Source: Verrucomicrobia bacterium UBA1629 (GTDB lineage: Bacteria; Verrucomicrobiota; Kiritimatiellia; RFP12; UBA1067). From it: a DNA stretch of 41,780 bases. Below the pieces are notes generated by a model, which was not told where the DNA came from, searched no databases, and saw nothing but the letters and a program-made list of their open reading frames with translations. The translations under genes were made by a program, and so were the position numbers. This document shows positions 9,162-17,639 of the stretch, piece after piece; position 1 is the stretch's first letter, and each line of letters begins with the position of its first letter. The stretch lies in contig DCMF01000054.1 of the NCBI GenBank assembly GCA_002321305.1, positions 1 to 41,780 on the forward strand, read 5' to 3'.

Positions 9162-9190
9162 GGTCGAGAGGGGCGACGCCCCTCTCGACC
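9162..9190 (-). terminator. Strong hairpin after the Gfo/Idh gene
   Basis: GGTCGAGAGGGGC (9162-9174) pairs perfectly with GCCCCTCTCGACC (9178-9190), giving 13 bp with a 3-nt loop, 7 nt past the oxidoreductase stop. There is no U-tract on the minus strand, so it may stabilise the 3' end or attenuate transcription rather than terminate alone. The following purine-rich stretch repeats CGAGAGGGGC at 9140-9149. Confidence 0.6.
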
Positions 9191-9197
9191 GGCCTCT

Positions 9198-10589
<1,392 letters not shown>

Positions 10590-10598
10590 ACGTTTTCT

Positions 10599-10670
10599 AA
10601 CCACGGATTGACACGGATTAACACGGATTTGGCTTGAACAGGAATCCGTGACAATCCGTGGAATCCGTGG
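10599..10670. repeat. ATCCGTG palindromic intergenic repeat, copy 1
   Basis: The left arm (10599-10630) has three CACGGATT units. The right arm (10642-10670) has three AATCCGTG units in the opposite sense, so the whole can fold into a long hairpin. It fills the gap between two minus-strand genes and covers the ribosome-binding region of the Gfo/Idh gene. A second, diverged copy is at 23636-23726. Confidence 0.85.
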
Positions 10671-10681
10671 CTGATTTCAGA

Positions 10682-12409
10682 TTACAGTTCCTTGACCTTC
10701 AGGTTGCAGAACGAGACGGTCGAGTCCGAGTGATCCTGCAGGAGCAGGCGCCCTTCGGGGATCTCGCCCCAGTCCTGCGGATTCCCGTCCGCCGTCTGGC
10801 CCCAGATCGCGTACTTCGACGCGCGCACGGCCGCCTTGAACGCGGGCGTGCCGCGCGTGTAGGAGAGGACCTTCACGCCGTTGAGCCAGTGCTCGACCGT
10901 GTCGCCCGTCGCGACGACCTTGCCGGTGTTCCACTGCCCGATGCCCTTCAGGAGGCCGTCGGCGTTCGCCGGGATGATGTCGTAGAGCGACGCGGCCTTG
11001 CGGTTGCCGTTCACGCCCTTCGACGAGTCGGGATGCGCGTTCTCGAGGATCTGGTACTCTTCGCACGTGCCCCGGTTCTGCTTCTCGTCAAGGAAGTACT
11101 TGACGCCCGAGTTCGCCGCCTCGGTGAGGCGGAAGTCGAACGTGAAGACGAAGTTGCGGTACTTCTTCACCGTCGCGATGTCGCCGCCGCCGCCAAGCTT
11201 CTCGTCTTCGGGCGGGAGCGGGAACCACTTGCCGTTCGCGATGCCTTTCTGGGGTCGCATCGTGAGGCAGCCGTCCTTCACGAACCAGCCCTTCGTCGGG
11301 AACGTCTTGAAGCCGTTCCTGACGCCAACGAACGTGTCCGCCGGCAGGTTCCTGCCGTCGAAGAGAAGCGTCCAGCCCTCGGCCTTCTCCGCCGCCGTGA
11401 GCGTGTTCGCGCCCGCCGGCACGGGCATCATCTTCGGCGAGACGCGCACCGTGTCGCACACGCCGCGCGCGTAGCCGACGGATTCGGCAAGCCCTTCGAG
11501 GTTGTTCTCGAAGTCGCGCTCGTACTCGAACGAGGCGACGCCGTCGTAGCCGATCTCGGCCAGCGCCTTGAAGACCGAGCCGTAGTCGATCGCGCCACGC
11601 GGCAGCGGCACGGTCGTGAAGCTGTTCTTGCCGATCTTCTGCGCGCCGGGCAGGTTGAGCGCGAAGTTCTTCACGTGCAGGTCGTAGATGCGGTCGCCGT
11701 ACTTGCGGATCGTCTCCGCCGGGTCGCGGTCGCAGCCGAACTCCCAGCCGATGTCCATGCAGAAGCCGATGCGCGGGTCGAGGTCCTTCACGAGGGCGTA
11801 GCCATATTCGACGTCCGGGAACATCTGCGGGGCGTTCGGCCCGTGGTTGTGGATCGCATAGCGGATGTCGAACTCCTTGACGAGCGTGTCGATGTACTCG
11901 AGCTGCTTGCGCGAGCCGATGCGCTCCGTCCACTTGTCCGGCCGGCCGGGCGCGACCTCGAACGGCACGCCGACGATGACCTTCGCGCCGAAGCGGCGGG
12001 CGAACTCGAAGTAGCCGCGCACCTCCTCGTTGCTCTTCGTGTAGAGCGGGCCGAGCGCATAGGGCGTGACGCCGAACTTCGCGCACTTCGCCTTGAACGC
12101 CGCGATCTCGTCGTCCGTCGCGGTGTACTTGAGGTGGAAGTCCTTCACGCAGAGGTAGTGGAGATCGACGGCGCGCATGATCTCCAGCGTCTCGTCGAGG
12201 CTCTTCTTGTACATGGTGTAGCCGGCGAGGCCGAGGCGGAACGGCATCTTCCACGCCCGCTGGCCCGACGTGTCCTCAACGGCGACGTAGGCGGGCCGGC
12301 AGGCGCAGGCGCCCCCCTTCTCCGTGCAGGGACAGGCGGGCGCGGGGGTTGCGACGGATGCGAACGCCGCAAAGGACGCGGCGGACGCGAGAACGAGTTT
12401 CCGATTCAT
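10682..12409 (-). CDS. Isomerase-like TIM barrel fused to DUF1080 (3-keto-glycoside hydrolase type)
   Basis: A 575-aa exported fusion protein with a signal peptide ending near ATPAPA and a short Cys-rich stretch after it. Residues about 55-320 form a sugar-phosphate-isomerase/epimerase TIM barrel (YAIHNHGP, CMDIGWEFG, DLHVKNF, and ASFEYERD, where the ligand Glu is kept). Residues about 345-575 are DUF1080, a concanavalin-like domain (GWTLLFDGRNL, WGEIPEGRLLLQDHSD). DUF1080 enzymes are known to act on 3-keto-glycosides, and such barrels can process the resulting keto-glycals. The fusion would place both steps in one periplasmic protein, fed by the flanking Gfo/Idh enzymes. AAGGAG lies 8 nt before the ATG. 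Confidence 0.9.
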   Translation of the reverse strand: MNRKLVLASAASFAAFASVATPAPACPCTEKGGACACRPAYVAVEDTSGQRAWKMPFRLGLAGYTMYKKSLDETLEIMRAVDLHYLCVKDFHLKYTATDDEIAAFKAKCAKFGVTPYALGPLYTKSNEEVRGYFEFARRFGAKVIVGVPFEVAPGRPDKWTERIGSRKQLEYIDTLVKEFDIRYAIHNHGPNAPQMFPDVEYGYALVKDLDPRIGFCMDIGWEFGCDRDPAETIRKYGDRIYDLHVKNFALNLPGAQKIGKNSFTTVPLPRGAIDYGSVFKALAEIGYDGVASFEYERDFENNLEGLAESVGYARGVCDTVRVSPKMMPVPAGANTLTAAEKAEGWTLLFDGRNLPADTFVGVRNGFKTFPTKGWFVKDGCLTMRPQKGIANGKWFPLPPEDEKLGGGGDIATVKKYRNFVFTFDFRLTEAANSGVKYFLDEKQNRGTCEEYQILENAHPDSSKGVNGNRKAASLYDIIPANADGLLKGIGQWNTGKVVATGDTVEHWLNGVKVLSYTRGTPAFKAAVRASKYAIWGQTADGNPQDWGEIPEGRLLLQDHSDSTVSFCNLKVKEL

Positions 12410-12445
12410 GCTGAATGCTCCTTGTGCTTGTGGCGTTGTCTGAAA

Positions 12446-13909
12446 TCAGGCGAGCGGCTTGATCATCTTCCGGTAGTCAAGCCCCGCCGCCGCGAGGGCC
12501 GGCTTGAGGTCGTACTTGCCGCGCGCGAACGGCGTCAGCATCGCGTCCGCCGCCGGGTCGCCGGAAATCTCCCTCTTCGCGTCCCAGGCGAGCGCCGCGC
12601 CGCCGGCCTTGCCGCGGCCGAGCTCCATGCACATGCGGCCGAGCGAGCAGAACGCCGTCGAGCGGTGAGCCTCCTCGGCCGTCGCGACCGTGTAGCGCGG
12701 GTCTTCGCGGGCGATGGCCTCCAGCCAGTTCTCGAAGTGGTCGGCGACCGTGAGGAACCTCTCTCCGCCGCGCGCGAGCGCGTCGTCGACGATTTCGCCC
12801 GGCTTGAGGTCGGCGAGCAGGCTCGGCTTCGACGCGGCGATCGGGCCGAGCATGCCCGGCGCGACCTTCGGCTCGGGGTCGCTCGGCGTGACCTTCATCG
12901 CGCCGCGCGTGCACCAGAGCCAGTCGCCGTTCTCGCCGATGAACTTGACGCCCATCTGGTACCTGTTGTTGACGTGCACGTCCGCACCGCCGCAGTCGTA
13001 GTGGAGGTCGTAGGTCGTGTGGACGTTCCAGAGGTTCGTTCCCGAAAGGTCCATCCATTCGCACGTGCCGCGCACGGACCGGGGGTCGCAGTTCAGGCCC
13101 CATGCCGTGATGTCGAGATGGTGCGCGCCCCAGTTCGTGATCATGCCCCAGCCATACGGCGCGAGCTGGATCCACCCCGGACGGTCTCCGATGCGCGCGA
13201 GGTCCTGGTTGTGGACGCGCGTCCAGTTGTACGGCGCCGTCGGATCCGTCGGCCCGAGCCAGGCGTCGTAGTCGAGGTTCGCGGGCACCGGCTCCGGCGT
13301 ACGGCAGCCGCCGGACTTGTCGAGGCCGATGCCGACCTCCACGCGCGCGATCGCGCCAAGGCGCCCGTTGCGGACGAGCTGAACGACCTTGCGGAACTGC
13401 GGCCGCGAACGCTGCCACGCGCCGACCTGGACGACGAGCCCCTTCATCGTCGCGAGGTTGGCGACGACGCGCCCTTCCTGAATGGTCTGCGCGAACGGCT
13501 TCTGCAGGTAGATGTGCTTGCCCGCGAGGAGGCAGTCCGTCGCGACGATCGCGTGCTGGTGGTCGGGGATGCAGAGAAGAACCGCGTCGATCGACGGATC
13601 GGCGATCATCTCGCGGTAGTCGCCGAACGTGCGGACGGCCTGCGTGACGCCCAGCTTCGCGTAGCGCTCCTCGATCACCTTCTTTCCGTAGGCCGCGCGC
13701 TTCGCGTCGAGGTCGGCGACCGCCGTGATGACGCAGCGTCCGGTGAACTGCTGGACGCCCGGCACGTCCATCGTGTGCGCGATGCGTCCGTAGCCGATGA
13801 CGCCGACATTGATCTTGCGGTTCGCGACGAAGCCCGTCGCGCAGCCGTTGAACAGCAGCGGCGCCGCACCGGCGGCGAACGCGCTCTTGATGAACTCTCT
13901 TCTCTGCAT
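12446..13909 (-). CDS. Tat-exported Gfo/Idh/MocA oxidoreductase
   Basis: A 487-aa NAD(P)-dependent oxidoreductase beginning MQRREFIKSAFAAGAA, a twin-arginine signal with a possible lipobox (LLFNGC). The Rossmann motif is VGVIGYGRIAH. The usual EKP is QKP (YLQKPFAQT), as in many exported members, and the catalytic lysine is kept. NWGAHHLDITAWGL marks the substrate domain. The start at 13909 follows AAGGAG by 7 nt. The gap to the DUF1080 fusion is only 36 nt. With the second Gfo/Idh it could interconvert glycosides and 3-keto-glycosides; the substrate is not readable from the sequence. Confidence 0.88.
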   Translation of the reverse strand: MQRREFIKSAFAAGAAPLLFNGCATGFVANRKINVGVIGYGRIAHTMDVPGVQQFTGRCVITAVADLDAKRAAYGKKVIEERYAKLGVTQAVRTFGDYREMIADPSIDAVLLCIPDHQHAIVATDCLLAGKHIYLQKPFAQTIQEGRVVANLATMKGLVVQVGAWQRSRPQFRKVVQLVRNGRLGAIARVEVGIGLDKSGGCRTPEPVPANLDYDAWLGPTDPTAPYNWTRVHNQDLARIGDRPGWIQLAPYGWGMITNWGAHHLDITAWGLNCDPRSVRGTCEWMDLSGTNLWNVHTTYDLHYDCGGADVHVNNRYQMGVKFIGENGDWLWCTRGAMKVTPSDPEPKVAPGMLGPIAASKPSLLADLKPGEIVDDALARGGERFLTVADHFENWLEAIAREDPRYTVATAEEAHRSTAFCSLGRMCMELGRGKAGGAALAWDAKREISGDPAADAMLTPFARGKYDLKPALAAAGLDYRKMIKPLA

Positions 13910-13942
13910 GGTTTTTCTCCTTATCTTGCTGTTAAAATTTTC

Positions 13943-14025
13943 AACCCTCATTCCTCACCTCTCACACCTCATCCCCCATTTCTCATCCCTCATCCCCCCA
14001 CTTCTCGCTTCCCATCCCTCACCCC
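13943..14025. repeat. Pyrimidine-rich low-complexity repeat after uxaC
   Basis: About 80 bp of C/T-rich sequence built from variants of CTCATCCC and CTCACC on the plus strand (GGGATGAG and GGTGAG on the transcribed strand). It begins exactly at the uronate isomerase stop codon and fills the gap before the Gfo/Idh ribosome binding site. Confidence 0.6.
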
Positions 14026-15429
14026 TCAGAACCCGAAGTACCTCTTCGCGTTGTTGTACGAGATGTCCTCGACGAGGCCGCCGAGCCAGTCGAGGTCGGC
14101 CGGGATCTCGCCCTTCTCGACCTCCGCCCCAAGCTTCTGGCAGAGGATGCGGCGGAAGTACTCGTGGCGCGTGTAGCTGAGGAAGCTGCGCGAGTCGGTG
14201 AGCATGCCGACGAAGTTGCCGAGGCAGCCGAGCGCCGACAGGGCCTCGATCTGCTTCTTCATGCCGTCCTTCTGGTCGAGGAACCACCAGCCCGAGCCGA
14301 GCTGCAGCTTGCCGCGCGTCGGCCCCTTCTGGAAGCAGCCCATCAGCGTCGCGAGCATCTCGTTGTCCTTCGGGTTGAGCGAGTAGAGGATCGTGCGCGG
14401 CAGCGCGTCCGCCCGCTCCAGCCGGTCGAAGAGGCGCGAAAGCGACTCGGTCACGCTCCAGTCGCCGATGCAGTCGAAACCCGTGTCGGGCCCCAGCCTC
14501 TCGAACATCGCCGAGTTGTTGTCCCGCAGGCAGTTGTAGTGCAGCTGCGCCGTCCAGTTCGCCGCCGCGTCGGCCTTCAGCCCCTCGTAGAGCCACGCGC
14601 TCCTGAACTTCAGCGCCTCCTCGGCCGTGACCGCCCGGCCCGCGCGCGCCTTCCTGAAGATCTTCGCGACCTCCGCGTCGGCGTACGGCGCGGCGAAGAC
14701 CTCGGTGATGCCGTAGTCGGAGATGACGCACCCGGCCTTCGCGAAGAAGGCGTGCCGCTTCGCCATCGCGCCGAGGAAGTCCTCATAGGTCTTCACGGAC
14801 GTCTTCGCCGCCGCCGCGAGCTTGTCCATCCAGGCGTTCCAGGCGGGGAGATTGTCGATCTTCGACGCCTTGTCGGAACGCCACGCCGGCAGGATGCGCG
14901 TGCCGAACGGCTCCTTCGCGATCGCGAGGTGATGCTCCAGCGAATCGACCGGATCGTCCGTCGTGCAGACGACGGCGACGTTCGACTTCCCCATGAGGCC
15001 GCGCGCGGAGAAGCCCTTCTGCTTCAGCTTCGCGTTGCACTTCTTCCAGATGCGCTCGGCGGACGCGCCGCACAGCCGCTCGTTCACGCCGAAGTAGCGC
15101 GAGAGCTCCAGGTGCGACCAGTCGAAGAGCGGATTCTTGACGAGACGCTCCATCGTCTCGGCGAACTTGACGAACTTGTCGTGCCACGGCGCGTCGCCCG
15201 TGCAGTAGCGCTCGTCGACGCCGTTCGAGCGCATCTGGCGCCACTTGTAGTGGTCGCCGCCGAGCCAGACCTGCGCGATGTCGGTCCACCGCACGTCGTC
15301 GGCGATCTCCTTCGGCGGCAGGTGGCAGTGGTAGTCGATGATCGGCATCTTCGCCGCGTGCCGATGGTACAGTTCGCGCGCGGCGTCCGTGTCGAGCAGG
15401 AAGTCAGGTCCCATGTACTTCATTTTCAT
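14026..15429 (-). CDS. uxaC: Uronate isomerase (glucuronate/galacturonate isomerase)
   Basis: A 467-aa cytoplasmic enzyme of the amidohydrolase fold that converts D-glucuronate to D-fructuronate and D-galacturonate to D-tagaturonate. Length and sequence match the family closely: FLLDTDAARELYHRHA, the metal-binding IIDYHCHLPPKEIADD, GDHYKWRQMRSNGV, GSGWWFLDQKDGM, GMLTDSRSFLSYTRHEYFRR and the C-terminal ISYNNAKRYFGF. The first ATG (15429) is 7 nt after a TATAAT box, so a leaderless mRNA is predicted; a second ATG is at 15423. It heads the run of sugar genes and pairs naturally with the hexuronate-type MFS transporter. Confidence 0.95.
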   Translation of the reverse strand: MKMKYMGPDFLLDTDAARELYHRHAAKMPIIDYHCHLPPKEIADDVRWTDIAQVWLGGDHYKWRQMRSNGVDERYCTGDAPWHDKFVKFAETMERLVKNPLFDWSHLELSRYFGVNERLCGASAERIWKKCNAKLKQKGFSARGLMGKSNVAVVCTTDDPVDSLEHHLAIAKEPFGTRILPAWRSDKASKIDNLPAWNAWMDKLAAAAKTSVKTYEDFLGAMAKRHAFFAKAGCVISDYGITEVFAAPYADAEVAKIFRKARAGRAVTAEEALKFRSAWLYEGLKADAAANWTAQLHYNCLRDNNSAMFERLGPDTGFDCIGDWSVTESLSRLFDRLERADALPRTILYSLNPKDNEMLATLMGCFQKGPTRGKLQLGSGWWFLDQKDGMKKQIEALSALGCLGNFVGMLTDSRSFLSYTRHEYFRRILCQKLGAEVEKGEIPADLDWLGGLVEDISYNNAKRYFGF

Positions 15430-15436
15430 GGGACGA

Positions 15437-15466
15437 ATTATAGCACAATCCCGCCGCAAACGGCAA
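15437..15466 (-). promoter_or_regulatory. Promoter of uxaC (leaderless)
   Basis: Minus strand: -35 TTGCCG (15461-15466), 18-nt spacer, extended -10 TGC-TATAAT (-10 at 15437-15442), then only 7 nt to the ATG. Confidence 0.75.
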
Positions 15467-15535
15467 CGTAAAAATTCCAGTGGACAAAATCTTAACCGCT
15501 CACGCCCCTGCGAACGCACGAACGGAGCGGATGAT

Positions 15536-16813
15536 TCAGTCCGACGCAAGCTCGCCTTCGAAATCGAAGCCCCTGACCTTCGTCAGCCGGATGTCCACGA
15601 ATTCGCCGACTTCCGCACCTCTTCCCACTTCCCTCCTCCTTCTTCCCTCTTCCTTCTTCCCGCTTCCTTCAAGGTAAGTCACGCCGTCCACGTCCGGCGC
15701 CTGCGACTCCATCCGCGCGACGCCGGGCGCGATCACGAGCGCGCGGAACGTCTGCCCCAGCATCCGCTTCGCCTTCAGCTTCCAGATCTTCGCCTGCTGC
15801 TCCATGACGCGCTTCTCGCGCGCCTCGGCGACCGCGCGGCTGGGGCGTCCGCCCAGCGTCGCGCCCTTCGTCCCCTTCTCCGGCGAATAGGCGAACGCGC
15901 CCAGGTGGTCGAACTGCATCCGCTTCAGGTCGGCGAGCATTTCGGCGAAGCGCGCCTCGGTCTCGCCCGGAAAGCCCGTCATGACCGTCGTGCGGAGCGT
16001 GACGCCCGGCACGACTTCGCGCAGGACTTCCGCCGCGCTGCGCGACGGCTCGATCGCCCGCTTCCGGTTCATCCGCTCCAGGACGGCCGGCACGGTGTGC
16101 TGGATCGGGACGTCCACGTACTTGACCGCGTGCTTCGCGGACGCCAGCCAGATCACGAAGTCTTCGGTGATTTCGCTCGGATAGCTGTAGAGGACGCGCA
16201 CCCAGAAGTCGCCGGGGATCCTGTCGAGCGCCCAGAGCAGGTCGGCGAGCCGCTTCTCGCCCTCGCGCCAGAGCATCGGGTCCTGCGCGACGATGTTGAG
16301 CTCGCGGCAGCCCGTCGCCACGAGCGCCTTCGCCTCGCGCAGGATCGACTTCATCGGACGCGAGCGGTACTTGCCGCGAATCTGCGGGATCGCACAGTAG
16401 GCGCAGCGGTGCGCACAGCCCTCGGCGATCTTCAGGTAGGCGAACGCCTTGCCCGTGAGACGCAGGGCCGGCACCTTCGGCTCCTCCCACGCCTGCGGCA
16501 CGCCCACCCAGTCGTCCACGCCGGGGAAGGCCTCCTTCAGCTGGGGATAGCGCTGGGGATAGCACCCCGTGACGACGACGCGCCCGTACTGGCCGCGCCG
16601 CTTCAGCTCCAGCGCGCGGCGGATCTCCGCCTCGGCCTCTTCGCGGGCGGAGGCGATGAACGAGCAGGTGTTCACGATCACCGTGTCGGCGCGGTTCGGG
16701 TCGGGCGAGAGCGTCCACCCGTCCTTCAGGAGCGCGCCCGCGCGATTTTGGAGATCGACCGCGTTCTTCGCGCAGCCGAGCGAGACGAGTGCCAGCGTGC
16801 CTTTCATCTTCAT
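15536..16813 (-). CDS. rimO: Ribosomal protein S12 methylthiotransferase RimO
   Basis: A 425-aa radical-SAM methylthiotransferase that modifies a conserved Asp of ribosomal protein S12. The N-terminal UPF0004 domain has SLGCAKNAVD and NTCSFI. The radical-SAM cluster motif is CAHRCAYC, followed by IPQIRGKYRSR. VDVPIQHTVPAVLERM and GFPGETEARF are typical of RimO. The C-terminal TRAM domain is interrupted by about 20 purine-codon residues (GSGKKEEGRRRREVGRGAEV) that align with no usual RimO segment. ATG2 at 16807 may be used instead, as AAAGG lies 8 nt before it. It is the last gene of the rpsO-pnp-rpoZ-smpB run. Confidence 0.92.
   Translation of the reverse strand: MKMKGTLALVSLGCAKNAVDLQNRAGALLKDGWTLSPDPNRADTVIVNTCSFIASAREEAEAEIRRALELKRRGQYGRVVVTGCYPQRYPQLKEAFPGVDDWVGVPQAWEEPKVPALRLTGKAFAYLKIAEGCAHRCAYCAIPQIRGKYRSRPMKSILREAKALVATGCRELNIVAQDPMLWREGEKRLADLLWALDRIPGDFWVRVLYSYPSEITEDFVIWLASAKHAVKYVDVPIQHTVPAVLERMNRKRAIEPSRSAAEVLREVVPGVTLRTTVMTGFPGETEARFAEMLADLKRMQFDHLGAFAYSPEKGTKGATLGGRPSRAVAEAREKRVMEQQAKIWKLKAKRMLGQTFRALVIAPGVARMESQAPDVDGVTYLEGSGKKEEGRRRREVGRGAEVGEFVDIRLTKVRGFDFEGELASD
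15610..15671. repeat. Purine/pyrimidine tract inserted in frame in rimO
   Basis: The plus strand is nearly all C and T, with repeating CTTCC and CTCTTCC units. On the coding strand it reads GGAAG/GGGAAG repeats and encodes the extra Lys/Glu/Arg-rich segment of RimO. It resembles low-complexity intergenic repeats rather than normal rimO sequence. Confidence 0.65.
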
Positions 16814-16820
16814 TGCCTTT

Positions 16821-17276
16821 TCAGTCCCGTTCGAGGTCGCGGCGGATCGCCTTCTGCTTCAGGGCGTCGCGCTTGTCGTGCTGCGCCTTGCCGCGGCAGA
16901 TGCCGAGGTCGACCTTGACGCGCCCGTGCTTGAGGAACATCTTGAGCGGCACGAGCGTGAGGCCCTTCGCCTCGCTCTTCATCTTCAGCTCCAGCACTTC
17001 CTTCGCGTGCACGAGCAGCTTTCGGTTGCGCTTCGGGTCATGGTTGAAGCGGTTGCCGAACTCGTAGGCCGAAATGTCCGCCCCGACGAGCCAGAGCTCG
17101 CCCTTCAGCACGGCGGCGTAGCTCCCGGCGAGGGAGACGCCGCCGCGACGGACGGACTTCACCTCGGTTCCCGTAAGCGCGATACCGCACTCGAGGCTAT
17201 CGAGTACGGTATAGTCGTGCCGGGCCTTGCGGTTCTCGGCAAAGACGGAATTGAACTTCCGCTTCTCAGTCGGCAT
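16821..17276 (-). CDS. smpB: SsrA-binding protein SmpB
   Basis: A 151-aa partner of tmRNA in rescue of stalled ribosomes. Clear family features are NRKARHDYTVLDSLECGI, the TGTEVKSVR motif, ISAYEFGNRFNHDPKRNRKLL and a basic C-terminal tail (KAQHDKRDALKQKAIRRDL). The gene overlaps the 3' end of rpoZ by 11 nt and is followed after 7 nt by rimO. No tmRNA gene is in the window. Confidence 0.96.
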   Translation of the reverse strand: MPTEKRKFNSVFAENRKARHDYTVLDSLECGIALTGTEVKSVRRGGVSLAGSYAAVLKGELWLVGADISAYEFGNRFNHDPKRNRKLLVHAKEVLELKMKSEAKGLTLVPLKMFLKHGRVKVDLGICRGKAQHDKRDALKQKAIRRDLERD

Positions 17277-17583
17277 ACAGCGAGTTCACGGAGGTGTGCT
17301 TCGTGTTCCACTTCGTCTTCGCGTCCTCGGCCTTGGCGATCGCGTCAAAGTCGATTTCGGCGATGAGCTTGCCCTCGGCCACCTCGGCGAGCGCGATGTC
17401 GCACTTGTCGACGTCGAGCGCGGAGCGGTTCTTCGCCCGGTCGTCGTCCGTCAGCAGCTTCGACGGGTTCACCAACGGCTTGGCGCCGTTGATGAGCTCG
17501 CGTTCGCGCTTCGAGACCAGGTTCACGAGAACCGGAACCGACGGGATCTTCTCGTGCGCTTTCTTCAGGAGTTCAGCGTTCAT
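17266..17583 (-). CDS. rpoZ: RNA polymerase omega subunit (RpoZ)
   Basis: A 105-aa protein. The core reads VPVLVNLVSKRERELINGAK, then PLV, and later DIALAEVAEGKL, matching the omega fold signature (helix with RxRxL, G, PLV, then an E-G-K helix). Omega assists assembly of RNA polymerase. The C-terminal tail (about 25 aa after the core) is not conserved. AAGGAT lies 7 nt before the ATG. Upstream is a tandem 8-mer repeat that separates it from pnp. The assignment rests on motif reading of a short, divergent family. Confidence 0.8.
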   Translation of the reverse strand: MNAELLKKAHEKIPSVPVLVNLVSKRERELINGAKPLVNPSKLLTDDDRAKNRSALDVDKCDIALAEVAEGKLIAEIDFDAIAKAEDAKTKWNTKHTSVNSLYAD

Positions 17584-17597
17584 AATCGCTATCCTTC

Positions 17598-17629
17598 ATT
17601 CGATCATTCGACCATTCGACGATTCGACT
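17598..17629. repeat. Tandem 8-mer repeat ATTCGAYN x4
   Basis: Four consecutive units: ATTCGATC, ATTCGACC, ATTCGACG, ATTCGACT. It lies between the pnp stop and the rpoZ ribosome binding site. Confidence 0.8.
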
Positions 17630-17639
17630 ATTTCCCGCG

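Noticed and set aside
9162..9190. Terminal inverted repeat of an insertion sequence
   Set aside because: Both arms are adjacent with a 3-nt loop just past a stop codon, as expected for an RNA hairpin rather than element ends.
10599..10670. Possible CRISPR-like array from repeated CACGGATT units
   Set aside because: Units are 8-9 bp with 2-3 bp between them and invert midway; no spacers and no cas genes.
14164..15471. Plus-strand frame opposite uxaC
   Set aside because: Shadow frame; uronate isomerase is unambiguous on the other strand.
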